The notes below the pieces were generated by a model. That model saw nothing but the letters and a program-made list of their open reading frames with translations. It had not been told where the DNA came from and made no database searches. Made by a program: the position numbers and the translations under genes. Positions 19,303-26,763 of a stretch of 64,000 bases of DNA are shown piece by piece (the stretch's first letter is position 1; each line of letters starts with the position of its first letter). Source of the stretch: Nocardioides marmorisolisilvae (GTDB lineage: Bacteria; Actinomycetota; Actinomycetes; Propionibacteriales; Nocardioidaceae); assembly GCF_003725775.1 (NCBI RefSeq), contig NZ_RJSG01000003.1, positions 299,307 to 363,306 on the forward strand, written 5' to 3'.

Positions 19303-20766
19303 TCAGGCTTCAGCCGGCTCCTCGACCGAGTGCGAGTCCGTCAGGGTCCGGGCGCCGAGCACCGCCAGCACTCCGACGACTCCGGCGAGCACCGCGAAGG
19401 TGATGCGCTCGCCGTGGAAGAACGACTGCACCAGCGCGTGGCTCCAGGTGCCCGCCGGGAGGGTCGAGGTCACCAGAGCGGCGATCATGGTGCCGACCAA
19501 GGCGGTGCCGACGCTGGTGCCGACCTCCTGGGCGGTGTCGTTGAGGGCCGCCCCGATCGAGGTGCGGTTCGCCGGCATCGCATCGACGAGGGCGACGGCG
19601 CAGATCGTCATCACGGCACGGATCCCGATCGTCATCACCACCATCGCGACCACGATCGCGAGGTAGCCGTGCTCGACGGCCCAGGCCATCCCGCCGACGC
19701 CGCCGGTCAGGAACAGGGCGCCGATGATGCAGGCGACGCGGTGGCCGTACGCCTTCACGAGCCCCTCGACCAACGGGGTCGCGAACAGCATGGTGGCGAT
19801 CATGGGCAGGTTGGCCAGTCCCGCGTGCATCGGTGACCACCCGTAGGCGTACTGGAAGTGCAGCACCAGGCCGAACATGACGCTGGCCATCGCGATCGCC
19901 GTACCGGCCTGCGCGATCGTCGCGCCGCGGACGGTGCCCTCGGAGAACAGGCTCAGGTCGAGCATCGGCTCGGCCGTGCGGCGCTCGTGCATGACGAACG
20001 CGACACCGCCGAGGATCGCGCCGAGGATGGATCCGAGCGTCGCCAGCGAGGACCAGCCGTGCTGCACGCCGGAGGTGGCCGCGTAGCAGGCCAGGCCGAT
20101 GGTCAGCACACTCAGCGCCGCACCCGGCAGGTCGAGCTTGTCGTCGGTGAGGTCGTCGCGGTGGTCGGGGGCGACGCCGAGCCGCACGCCGATGCAGGCG
20201 ATGACGGCGATGGGCGCGTTCACGACCAGCAGCCACTCCCACCGGACGTGGGCGAGCGCCGACCCGCCGAGCACCGGCCCGAGGATGAATCCCGACATGC
20301 CGACGACCATCATCACGGTGATGGCCCGCATCCGCAGGGCCTTGTCGTCGAAGAGCCGGAAGACCAGCGAGTTGGTGATCGGCGCCATCGCGGCGGCGGC
20401 GACGCCGAGGGCCGCCCGCAGGGCGATCAGCTCACCTGAGCTGTTCACGAAGACGACACCCAGGCTGATCAGACCGAATGCAGCCAGCCCGATCTGCAGG
20501 ACCCGTCGGCGTCCGAACCGGTCCGCGAGCGAGCCGGCCGTGAGAAGCAGACCGCCGAAGGTCAGCGCATAGGCGCCGGTGACCCACTGGAGCGCGGTGG
20601 TGCCGCTGCCCAGGTCGCGCCCGATCGTGGGCAGCGCGATCGAGAGCAGCGTGTTGTCGACCATCTCGACGAAGAAGGCCAGGCACAGGGCGGCCAACGG
20701 GATCCAGGCAGCCCGCAGCGACGGGTAGGTCCGCGACGCGGCGGTGGCTTCGGGGGTGGTGGTCAT
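19303..20766 (-). CDS. MFS transporter, EmrB/QacA (DHA2) type, 14 TM
   Basis: 487 residues with about 14 transmembrane segments. Motif A is GSLADRFGRRRVL and motif C-like glycines occur in GFILGPVLGGSALAHVRWEWL, typical of drug:H+ antiporters of the QacA/EmrB group. The ATG at 20766 follows AAAGGAGG at a normal distance. It is divergent from a pentapeptide-repeat gene, with a triple 11-bp direct repeat between them. Probable multidrug or antibiotic exporter; substrate unknown. Confidence 0.9.
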   Translation of the reverse strand: MTTTPEATAASRTYPSLRAAWIPLAALCLAFFVEMVDNTLLSIALPTIGRDLGSGTTALQWVTGAYALTFGGLLLTAGSLADRFGRRRVLQIGLAAFGLISLGVVFVNSSGELIALRAALGVAAAAMAPITNSLVFRLFDDKALRMRAITVMMVVGMSGFILGPVLGGSALAHVRWEWLLVVNAPIAVIACIGVRLGVAPDHRDDLTDDKLDLPGAALSVLTIGLACYAATSGVQHGWSSLATLGSILGAILGGVAFVMHERRTAEPMLDLSLFSEGTVRGATIAQAGTAIAMASVMFGLVLHFQYAYGWSPMHAGLANLPMIATMLFATPLVEGLVKAYGHRVACIIGALFLTGGVGGMAWAVEHGYLAIVVAMVVMTIGIRAVMTICAVALVDAMPANRTSIGAALNDTAQEVGTSVGTALVGTMIAALVTSTLPAGTWSHALVQSFFHGERITFAVLAGVVGVLAVLGARTLTDSHSVEEPAEA

Positions 20767-20824
20767 GTCGGCCTCCTTTCGTCGGGCACCGACGGCCGGT
20801 GCCACGCCACGAACGTAGGAGATC

Positions 20825-20857
20825 GCGGTTTCACGGCGGTTTCACGGCGCCTTCACC
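20825..20857. promoter_or_regulatory. Triple 11-bp direct repeat (response-regulator type site)
   Basis: Two identical units GCGGTTTCACG at 20825-20835 and 20836-20846 are followed by a degenerate GCGCCTTCACC at 20847-20857. An 11-bp period with a TTCAC core is typical of OmpR/PhoB-class response regulators, including actinobacterial PHO boxes. It lies upstream of both the MFS and pentapeptide genes. Confidence 0.5.
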
Positions 20858-20880
20858 GGCCGTCGGTGAGGCCTGGCAGC

Positions 20881-21483
20881 ATGCGACAGGTGACCGAGAC
20901 CTTCGAGGGCGAGCGCTTCCGCGACGAGGACTGGTACGGCGAGGAGTGGGGCGCCCGGACGTACACCGAGTGCCGCTTCTCCGATGTCGACCTGACCGAG
21001 GCACGACTCGAGGGGACGACCTTCCTGTCCTGCGTCTTCGACGGCGGCCGATTCAACGCGAGCGTGTTGAACGGAGTCGCGCTCGTCGGGTGCACCTTCA
21101 ACCGGACCTCGTTCTTCGGCGCGACCCTGAACGGTTGCAAGCTCGACGGCAGCGCCTTCGTCGACTGCACCCTGCGCCCGCTGACCGTCTCCGGTGGCCG
21201 TTGGCTCGGCGTCAGCCTGCAAGGGGCGAAGCTGCGCGAGCTGGTCCTCGACGGTGTCGTCCTCGCTGAGGCCGACCTCACCGACGCCGACCTGACGAAG
21301 TCCTCGCTGCGCGGCTGCGACCTCTCCCGCGCTCTTCTCCGCGGGGCCAGGCTGGAGGAGGCCGACCTGCGCGAGACCCGGCTCGACGGGGTCGACCTCG
21401 AGCTGGCCCGGCTGCGCGGGACCCGGCTGGACGTCGCCGGCGCGATGCTCCTCGCCGAACGACACGGTGCGATCGTCGGCTAG
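20881..21483 (+). CDS. Pentapeptide-repeat protein
   Basis: About 200 residues built largely of A(D/N)LxX five-residue repeats, for example DVDLTEARLEGTTFLSCVF, LTDADLTDADLTKSSLRGCDL and ADLRETRLDGVDLELARL. They fold as a right-handed quadrilateral beta helix. The family includes Qnr and MfpA gyrase-protecting proteins, but many members have other roles and no gyrase specificity can be read here. The ATG at 20881 is used; a GTG at 20890 is possible. Its stop overlaps that of the convergent ASCH-like gene in a shared CTAG. Confidence 0.88.
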   Translation: MRQVTETFEGERFRDEDWYGEEWGARTYTECRFSDVDLTEARLEGTTFLSCVFDGGRFNASVLNGVALVGCTFNRTSFFGATLNGCKLDGSAFVDCTLRPLTVSGGRWLGVSLQGAKLRELVLDGVVLAEADLTDADLTKSSLRGCDLSRALLRGARLEEADLRETRLDGVDLELARLRGTRLDVAGAMLLAERHGAIVG

Positions 21484-22064
21484 CGCCGCTTCGTGCGCTG
21501 CAGGTACGTCAGCCCACGAGCCGAGATCTCGTAACCGACCGGGAAGCTGACCGTCAGACCCATGCCCTTGAGCTTGCGGACGTCGATCTTGAAAGGCGCG
21601 GTCTCCCGGCCCTCGATCGCGGCCAGGTCCGGCGCCCGCCGCTGCGGGTTCTGCCGGATCAGCTCGAGGGTCCGCATCGTCCACGCGCCGTGGCTGCTGG
21701 CCTTGTCGAGGCGCTCGAGCCGGGTGTCGATCGCGGCCACGTCGGCATCGGTGAGCTCGGCCGACTCCCGCAGCGCGATCCGCGGGTCCGGACCCGCGTA
21801 GCCGAGCGTGACCTTGTAGGTCTTCCAGGACTCATCGGGAGCGAGTCGCTTGCGCACGTCGGCGGCGTCCTTGAGTCCGGCCCGTCGCGCATCCGCGTCG
21901 GTGATCTTCGCGGGGTCGACGACCGAGACCTTGTCGACGCGGATCACGTGACCACCCGACTTGAAGGTGGCGCCCGGCTTCACGTCCTGGGCGCGCCAGC
22001 GTCGGAAGGCGAGCGTGATCGAGCCGTCGGCGACACCCGCGGAGACCTTGGGCGGAAGCAGCAT
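21480..22064 (-). CDS. ASCH/PUA-like domain protein
   Basis: 194 residues. The first 90 residues (SITLAFRRWRAQDVKPGATFKSGGHVIRVDKVSVV) resemble an ASCH domain, a PUA-related beta barrel that binds RNA or nucleotides. The later half (residues ~100-190) is a winged-helix-like segment including SFPVGYEISARGLTYLQ. The ATG at 22064 overlaps the PlsC stop (TGATG). A role in RNA processing or translation is inferred from the fold and remains uncertain. Confidence 0.7.
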   Translation of the reverse strand: MLLPPKVSAGVADGSITLAFRRWRAQDVKPGATFKSGGHVIRVDKVSVVDPAKITDADARRAGLKDAADVRKRLAPDESWKTYKVTLGYAGPDPRIALRESAELTDADVAAIDTRLERLDKASSHGAWTMRTLELIRQNPQRRAPDLAAIEGRETAPFKIDVRKLKGMGLTVSFPVGYEISARGLTYLQRTKRR

Positions 22065-22792
22065 CAGTTCTTCTTGCTGCGCCGGTACAGCGCGTAGCCG
22101 ATACCGGCAGCGGCGAGACCACCGGCGATCAGACCCGGGGTGTTGCGCAGCTTGGCGTACTCCTCGGAGATCGTCGGCCAGACCGTCTGGTCGAGCAGCA
22201 TCCCGGCGTGCTCGGGGGTCGCCTGGAGGTCGGTGACCGGGACCGGCTCACCGAAGACGATCCGCACCTTGCGCGGCAACGGCCACTTGCGCTTCTCGGT
22301 GCCGCTCATCGCCGTCGGGATGATCACCGCGCCGGTCTCGATGGCCAGGCGGGTCGCTCCTCGCTTCGGGTCGCCGAGCTTGTCCGGGTCGGAGACCCGG
22401 GTGCCCTCGGGGAACAGCGCGAGCACGTCGCCACGCTCGAGGACCGCGCGGGCCGTGCCGATCGCGAGGTCGTCGGACTCCCCGCGCAGCACCGGGAACG
22501 CGCCGAGGGAGACGAAGAGTCGTCCGCGCCAGCCCTGGAAGAGCTCGGCCTTGCCCATGAAGTGCATCCGGCGCTTGACGACCGCGGCCAGGAAGAACGC
22601 GTCCCAGAAGCTCTTGTGGTTCGGGGCGATCACCACCGGACCCGTCTTCGGGATGTTCTCGACGCCCTTGGCCTGGAGGCCGAAGAAGACCTTCATCACC
22701 GGGACCAGGATCACCCGGAGGATGAAGTACAGCACCGGGTTGCTGCCCTTCTCGCGAGCGAGCTCGTGCGCTTCCTCGTGGGTGAAGTCCAT
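22064..22792 (-). CDS. 1-acylglycerol-3-phosphate O-acyltransferase (PlsC-like)
   Basis: 242 residues of the PlsC acyltransferase family. Motif I is NHKSFWD (HX4D catalytic dyad), motif II-III is FPEGTRVSD, and the substrate-binding proline region is VIIPTAMSGT. A membrane-anchoring N-terminus (NPVLYFILRVILVPVMKVFF) and a C-terminal hydrophobic stretch (GLIAGGLAAAGIGYALY) frame it. It transfers acyl chains to lysophosphatidate or a related acceptor at the membrane. The ATG at 22792 is the first with family-like length; its ribosome site is weak. The SCO4848-type gene follows upstream with a small gap. Confidence 0.9.
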   Translation of the reverse strand: MDFTHEEAHELAREKGSNPVLYFILRVILVPVMKVFFGLQAKGVENIPKTGPVVIAPNHKSFWDAFFLAAVVKRRMHFMGKAELFQGWRGRLFVSLGAFPVLRGESDDLAIGTARAVLERGDVLALFPEGTRVSDPDKLGDPKRGATRLAIETGAVIIPTAMSGTEKRKWPLPRKVRIVFGEPVPVTDLQATPEHAGMLLDQTVWPTISEEYAKLRNTPGLIAGGLAAAGIGYALYRRSKKN

Positions 22793-22806
22793 GGAGGGAT
22801 CCTGCC

Positions 22807-23031
22807 CTAGTCCGCGGTCGCTCGCCCAGCCTTGAGCGCCTGCCAGCCCCAGCGGCCGAGCACGCCGGCGATGGCGATGTTGACCACGATCAGGATCGAG
22901 TGCGCGACGTAGTAGCCGGTCGGGCGATCCTCGGTGGTGTCGATCAGCGCCTTGGTGAACCGTGCGTAGGTGAGCACGTTCCAGACGGCGACGACGAGCA
23001 GGAAGACGGAGTGCTTGCGTTCGAACTTCAC
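22807..23031 (-). CDS. SCO4848-family small membrane protein
   Basis: 74 residues with two transmembrane helices (HSVFLLVVAVWNVLTYARF and AHSILIVVNIAIAGVLGRWGWQAL) separated by a short acidic loop. This matches the SCO4848 family seen throughout actinobacteria. It is 14 bases upstream of plsC in the same direction. Function unknown. Confidence 0.85.
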   Translation of the reverse strand: MKFERKHSVFLLVVAVWNVLTYARFTKALIDTTEDRPTGYYVAHSILIVVNIAIAGVLGRWGWQALKAGRATAD

Positions 23032-23061
23032 GGCCGAAGCGTACGGGCCGGGTCGCGACCG

Positions 23062-23538
23062 CTAGCGGTTGGTGTTCTCCACGATCGGCTTCCAGGCCGA
23101 GGTGGCACCGGCGTGACCGATCAGCGCGACGTCGACCATGACCGACACGGCGGAGGCCACCGCCAGGGCTCCGACCAGGCCGAGGACCGCCTTGCTGGCG
23201 TCCTCCCGCCGGTGCAGGAAGTAGCTCGCAACCGCGATCACAGCGAGCGGGATGACCAGCCAGATCAGCAGGTGGGCCAGGCTCTTGTGGTGCTCGAGGT
23301 CCTTGCTCACTCCGTGCACCCGCTCGAACCGGGCGTAGAGCTTGTTGCCGGACATCACGGTGAGCTGCGTCAGGACGACGCAGGCGACCGCTGCGGCTGG
23401 AGCAATCCATCCGATCCAGGCACGGAAGCGGGCGTGGACCGCGGCGAGGGCGACGGCAATCGCGGCCAGCGGGAGCAGTACGACGGTCGCGTGCACGATG
23501 AGCGCGTGGACCGGCAGACCTTGGAAGGTGTCCAGCAT
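23062..23538 (-). CDS. DUF2231 membrane protein
   Basis: 158 residues with four transmembrane segments. The family signature LPVHALIVHATVVLLPLAAIAVALAAV is at the N-terminus, with conserved His residues in both the first helix and the loop HGVSKDLEHHKSLAHLL. DUF2231 proteins are proposed haem- or redox-linked membrane proteins, but their activity is not settled. Same strand as the surrounding small membrane gene, with a 30-base gap. Confidence 0.85.
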   Translation of the reverse strand: MLDTFQGLPVHALIVHATVVLLPLAAIAVALAAVHARFRAWIGWIAPAAAVACVVLTQLTVMSGNKLYARFERVHGVSKDLEHHKSLAHLLIWLVIPLAVIAVASYFLHRREDASKAVLGLVGALAVASAVSVMVDVALIGHAGATSAWKPIVENTNR

Positions 23539-23593
23539 GGTTCGACGCTACTCCGGCCGAGCGGTCCGGACGATGACCCTTTGGTTCTAGTAC

Positions 23594-24544
23594 CTAGCCG
23601 AGCCGGCCGACCGCGGGGGCGATCGGCCCGGCGGCGACGACGTGAACGGGAACGCCGGCGATGTCGGACAGCTCGGTCTCCAGCGCGGCCTTCCGCGTCC
23701 CGATCGAGTCCGGCTCGATCCCGACGACGACGCCGGAGCCGTCCTGGCAGCGGTCCGTCATCGTCCATTTCGCGTCCACCCGGTGATGCTCGAACGCGTC
23801 GGACACGCGCTGCTGGGCAGCCCGGGTCTCCTTCTCGGAGTACCGGACGGACTGGATCATCACGGTGACCCCGTCATCCCGGACGCCGGCGAGCGCCTCG
23901 ATCTCAGTGGGGATCGGCGCCTTCCAGTCGACCACCACGGCGCCGGCGTCCTGCCACAGGGCCAACGACGCGTACCCGGGGACGCCCTTGGTGGCGCGGG
24001 TGATGTCGTTCACGGCAGGCTCGAGGAGCTCCTGGATGGCGTTGACCGCCTGGCCGTTCAGGTCGCCCAGCTCGTCGGCCGCGACCGAAACCATACGGAC
24101 CCCCTCGGGCTCGAGGGCCTTCTTGGCCGCGTCGTAGTTGTCGACCGCAGCGAACACCCCGAGATGGGTCGGTACGGCTCCGATGATCCGGAACCCGGAC
24201 CAGTCCTTCGCCTTGATCCGGTCGATCACCGCTCGTTGCTCGGCCAGCGACGCCGGATCGATCGGCGGCGGCTCGGTGGTGAACACGTTGATCAGTCCGT
24301 CGCCATGACCGCAGTCCTCGTTCGGCGCCTCGACGTCGGGCTTCGTGGTCAGGGTGGGCGTCGCGGTCGGGGTCGGGTCAGCAACGGGCGCCGTCCCGAT
24401 CGGCGCGGTGGTCTTCGGGTCGTCGTCCCGGTGACCCAGCGCGACCGCCCCACCGACGATCGCACCGACGAGCACCACAACGCCGAGCACCCCGAGCACG
24501 GCGCGACCTGATCGCCGCCGTACAGGTTCTTCGAGTCCGTCCAT
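23594..24544 (-). CDS. Membrane-anchored protein with proline/threonine linker
   Basis: 316 residues. One N-terminal transmembrane helix (RSGRAVLGVLGVVVLVGAIVGGAVAL) is followed by a Pro/Thr-rich linker and an extracytoplasmic domain of about 220 residues. That domain has alternating helix-strand repeats, for example RVSDAFEHHRVDAKWTMTDRC and RIIGAVPTHLGVFAAVDNYDAAKKAL. No catalytic motif is visible. The ATG at 24544 has GGAGG upstream; longer starts do not. Function unknown. Confidence 0.7.
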   Translation of the reverse strand: MDGLEEPVRRRSGRAVLGVLGVVVLVGAIVGGAVALGHRDDDPKTTAPIGTAPVADPTPTATPTLTTKPDVEAPNEDCGHGDGLINVFTTEPPPIDPASLAEQRAVIDRIKAKDWSGFRIIGAVPTHLGVFAAVDNYDAAKKALEPEGVRMVSVAADELGDLNGQAVNAIQELLEPAVNDITRATKGVPGYASLALWQDAGAVVVDWKAPIPTEIEALAGVRDDGVTVMIQSVRYSEKETRAAQQRVSDAFEHHRVDAKWTMTDRCQDGSGVVVGIEPDSIGTRKAALETELSDIAGVPVHVVAAGPIAPAVGRLG

Positions 24545-24597
24545 CTCCAGCCTCCTGTCGCCGTGGAGTAGACGCACGGCCCAGGTGGACGGTTTCG

Positions 24598-25986
24598 TCA
24601 GCGACGCGTGACGACGATCTTGGCACCGTTCTTCGGCACCGAGGTGATGTTGCGGACCTTGGCTTCCTCGCGGGTGCCGGGCGGCAGCGCGACGTCGTAG
24701 ACCGAGAGCACCTCACGGAGCACCGCGACGCCCTCCATCAGCGAGAAACCGGCACCGATGCAGCGGCGCACCCCTCCCCCGAACGGGATCCAGGTGTTGG
24801 TCTCGACGTGACCCTCGGTGAACCGCTCGGGCCGGAAGGCCAGGTGGTCCGGGTGGGCGTCCTCGGACTCGTGGGCCAGGATGATCGAGGCGGCGACGTT
24901 CGCCCCGGCGGGCAGGTCGATGCCGCCGATCGTGGCCGGCTCCATCAGGTGTCGCACCACCATCGGGATCACCGGGTGCAGCCGCATCGACTCCTTGAGG
25001 ACGGCCTCGAGGTAGTCGTTGTCGCCGCGGGTGGCCGCGTCGCGAGCCTTCGCCTCCTGCGCCGGGTCCTTGCCGAGCTCGTGCAGGGTCCAGGCCAGGG
25101 CAGTCGCCGTGGTCTCGTGCCCGGCGAGCAGCAGGGTGACCAGCTGGTCGCGCAGCTCCTCGTCGGTGAGGCCGGTGTCAGCCGGGTCCTCGTCGTCGCG
25201 GACCAGCAGCAACCGCGACAGCACGTCGCTGCGCTGGTCGAGGTCGGTCTCGCGGCGCCGCTCGGCGATCATCCGGTAGAGCACCTGGTCCAGAGCGGCC
25301 TGGTTCTCGAAGGCCCGCCGCCAGGGCCCGAACTGCTGGAGCTTCGGGAAGCCCCAGCCGAGGAACACCGCCGGGCTGACGTTCACCGTGCGGTTCACCA
25401 GCGGGCGCAGCTCGGAGAGCCGCTCCTCGTCGGTGACGCCGAAGACGACCTGGAGGATCACCTCGAGGGTGAGGGCGTTCATCCGCTCCAGGGACTCGAA
25501 GGCCACTCCCGGCTTCCAGGTGCCGACCTCGGTCTTGGTGATGCCCTCGATCATCGACTCGTAGCCGCGCAGTGCGTGGCCGTTGAAGGCGGGCATCAGC
25601 AGCTTGCGCGCCCGCTTGTGCTGGCTGGAGTCGACGAGCAGCAGCGAGTGCTCGCCCATCACCGGGCCGAGGATCGCGTTGCCCTTGCCGGCGTGGAAGA
25701 CCTCGGGGTCACCGGCGAAGATCTCGCGGACGTGCTCGGGCTTGTGGAAGAAGACCATCCACCGGCCCTCGGGGAGGATCTTGATCGAGAAGACGTCGCC
25801 GTACTTGCGCCGCAGGCGCGGGATCCACTGGTGGCGGAACCGCATCAGCATGATGCTCTGCAGCAGGCCGTTGAACCGCGGTCCGTCCGGAAGCATCGCC
25901 GGGTCCGGGCGCTGGGTGCTGCCCGAGCCGAACGGCTGCATCTTGGTGAACCGAGCCTCGGTGCGGGGGTCGATGTCGATCGTCAT
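24598..25986 (-). CDS. Cytochrome P450
   Basis: 462 residues. The I-helix oxygen-binding motif is LLLAGHETTATALAW, the K-helix ExxR is in LKESMRLHP, and the haem ligand loop is FGGGVRRCIGAGFSLMEG with the conserved Cys. These give a complete class I-type soluble P450. The ATG at 25986 is used because GAAGGGA lies at the right distance; the GTG at 25992 is too close to it. No ferredoxin or reductase gene is adjacent. Substrate unknown. A perfect 14-bp palindrome (26038-26051) lies upstream. Confidence 0.95.
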   Translation of the reverse strand: MTIDIDPRTEARFTKMQPFGSGSTQRPDPAMLPDGPRFNGLLQSIMLMRFRHQWIPRLRRKYGDVFSIKILPEGRWMVFFHKPEHVREIFAGDPEVFHAGKGNAILGPVMGEHSLLLVDSSQHKRARKLLMPAFNGHALRGYESMIEGITKTEVGTWKPGVAFESLERMNALTLEVILQVVFGVTDEERLSELRPLVNRTVNVSPAVFLGWGFPKLQQFGPWRRAFENQAALDQVLYRMIAERRRETDLDQRSDVLSRLLLVRDDEDPADTGLTDEELRDQLVTLLLAGHETTATALAWTLHELGKDPAQEAKARDAATRGDNDYLEAVLKESMRLHPVIPMVVRHLMEPATIGGIDLPAGANVAASIILAHESEDAHPDHLAFRPERFTEGHVETNTWIPFGGGVRRCIGAGFSLMEGVAVLREVLSVYDVALPPGTREEAKVRNITSVPKNGAKIVVTRR

Positions 25987-26037
25987 GGTCACGTCCCTTC
26001 GCCGTCCATGCTAGGCGCGGATCGCAGGGGTGCAGTA

Positions 26038-26051
26038 CCTACCGCGGTAGG
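26038..26051. promoter_or_regulatory. 14-bp perfect palindrome upstream of P450 and zinc-ribbon gene
   Basis: CCTACCGCGGTAGG is a perfect dyad, 52 bases upstream of the P450 start and 30 bases upstream of the small plus-strand gene, in the divergent promoter region. A dimeric repressor site is likely. The regulator is not identified. Confidence 0.55.
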
Positions 26052-26080
26052 AGATCCTGGGGAGAACCAGAGGAGACGAC

Positions 26081-26302
26081 ATGGAGCGTTGCGAGCAGTG
26101 CGGGGCGAAGCTGCGGGGAGGTATGACGACCGCCACCGGACGACGGCTGTGCCAGTCCTGCGGTGATGCCTTCACGGGCGCTGCGGTCGGCATGATGGCG
26201 GGAGGCGACGCGACCGCCACGGCGATCGCCCTCGGGCACTCGAAGGGATCCAGCGAGTCCAACGGGATCCTGGGCTGGATCCGCCGGGCTCTGCGCCGCT
26301 AG
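26081..26302 (+). CDS. Small zinc-ribbon-like protein
   Basis: 73 residues with a CxxC...CxxC metal-binding pair (CEQCGAKL and CQSCGDAF) in the first 28 residues, typical of a zinc ribbon. A Gly/Ala-rich segment and a basic C-terminus (GWIRRALRR) follow. AGAGGAG is at a normal distance from the ATG. The stop shares a CTAG with the convergent gene at 26299. Function unknown; zinc-ribbon peptides commonly bind nucleic acid or partner proteins. Confidence 0.75.
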   Translation: MERCEQCGAKLRGGMTTATGRRLCQSCGDAFTGAAVGMMAGGDATATAIALGHSKGSSESNGILGWIRRALRR

Positions 26303-26664
26303 GCACCGGCAGCGAAGAGCCTCCGCAGGAACGCATCCTCAGGCTCGTCGCTGCTCCCGTCCGGTCGGGTGCAGAAGTCTGCGAGCGATCCTTCGAAGCG
26401 GACCCCGGCCGCTTCGAGCATCACGACCCGGTCGGCGAGCCGACTGACCCCACGCATCCGGTGGGCGCAGATCATCACCAGTGGCGGCCCCTCGACCGCG
26501 TCGACCCGACTGGTCCGTTCGTCGAGCAGCAACCGGTCCCACCGGCCGTGCACCGACTGCACCAGCGCTCGGCGCAGACGCCGGCGGCCGCGCTCGTCGG
26601 AGGCGACGAGCGCCGTCACGCCGTCGTTGATCGTCAGGGTCAGACCGTCCAGGCACAGCTTCAT
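26299..26664 (-). CDS. Degenerate ABC-transporter ATPase-like protein
   Basis: About 121 residues. It reads like a shortened ABC ATPase: LCLDGLTLTINDGVTALV matches the strand before Walker A, and VMICAHRMRGVSRLADRVVMLEAAGVRFEGSLADF matches the H-loop and tail of an ABC domain. The Walker A position has SDERGRRRLRRAL instead of GxxGxGKS/T, and the signature region is missing. It is therefore very unlikely to hydrolyse ATP. It may be a remnant, or a regulator that pairs with a real ABC partner. The start at 26664 has a TGGAG ribosome site. Confidence 0.6.
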   Translation of the reverse strand: MKLCLDGLTLTINDGVTALVASDERGRRRLRRALVQSVHGRWDRLLLDERTSRVDAVEGPPLVMICAHRMRGVSRLADRVVMLEAAGVRFEGSLADFCTRPDGSSDEPEDAFLRRLFAAGA

Positions 26665-26763
26665 GGCACTCCAAGGCATCACAGGGAACAAAGCAGAAGA
26701 TCGTTCCACTGTGAGCACCGGCAGACGCGAGGTCAACCGGTTCGTGCAGCCTGTGGAGAACCG

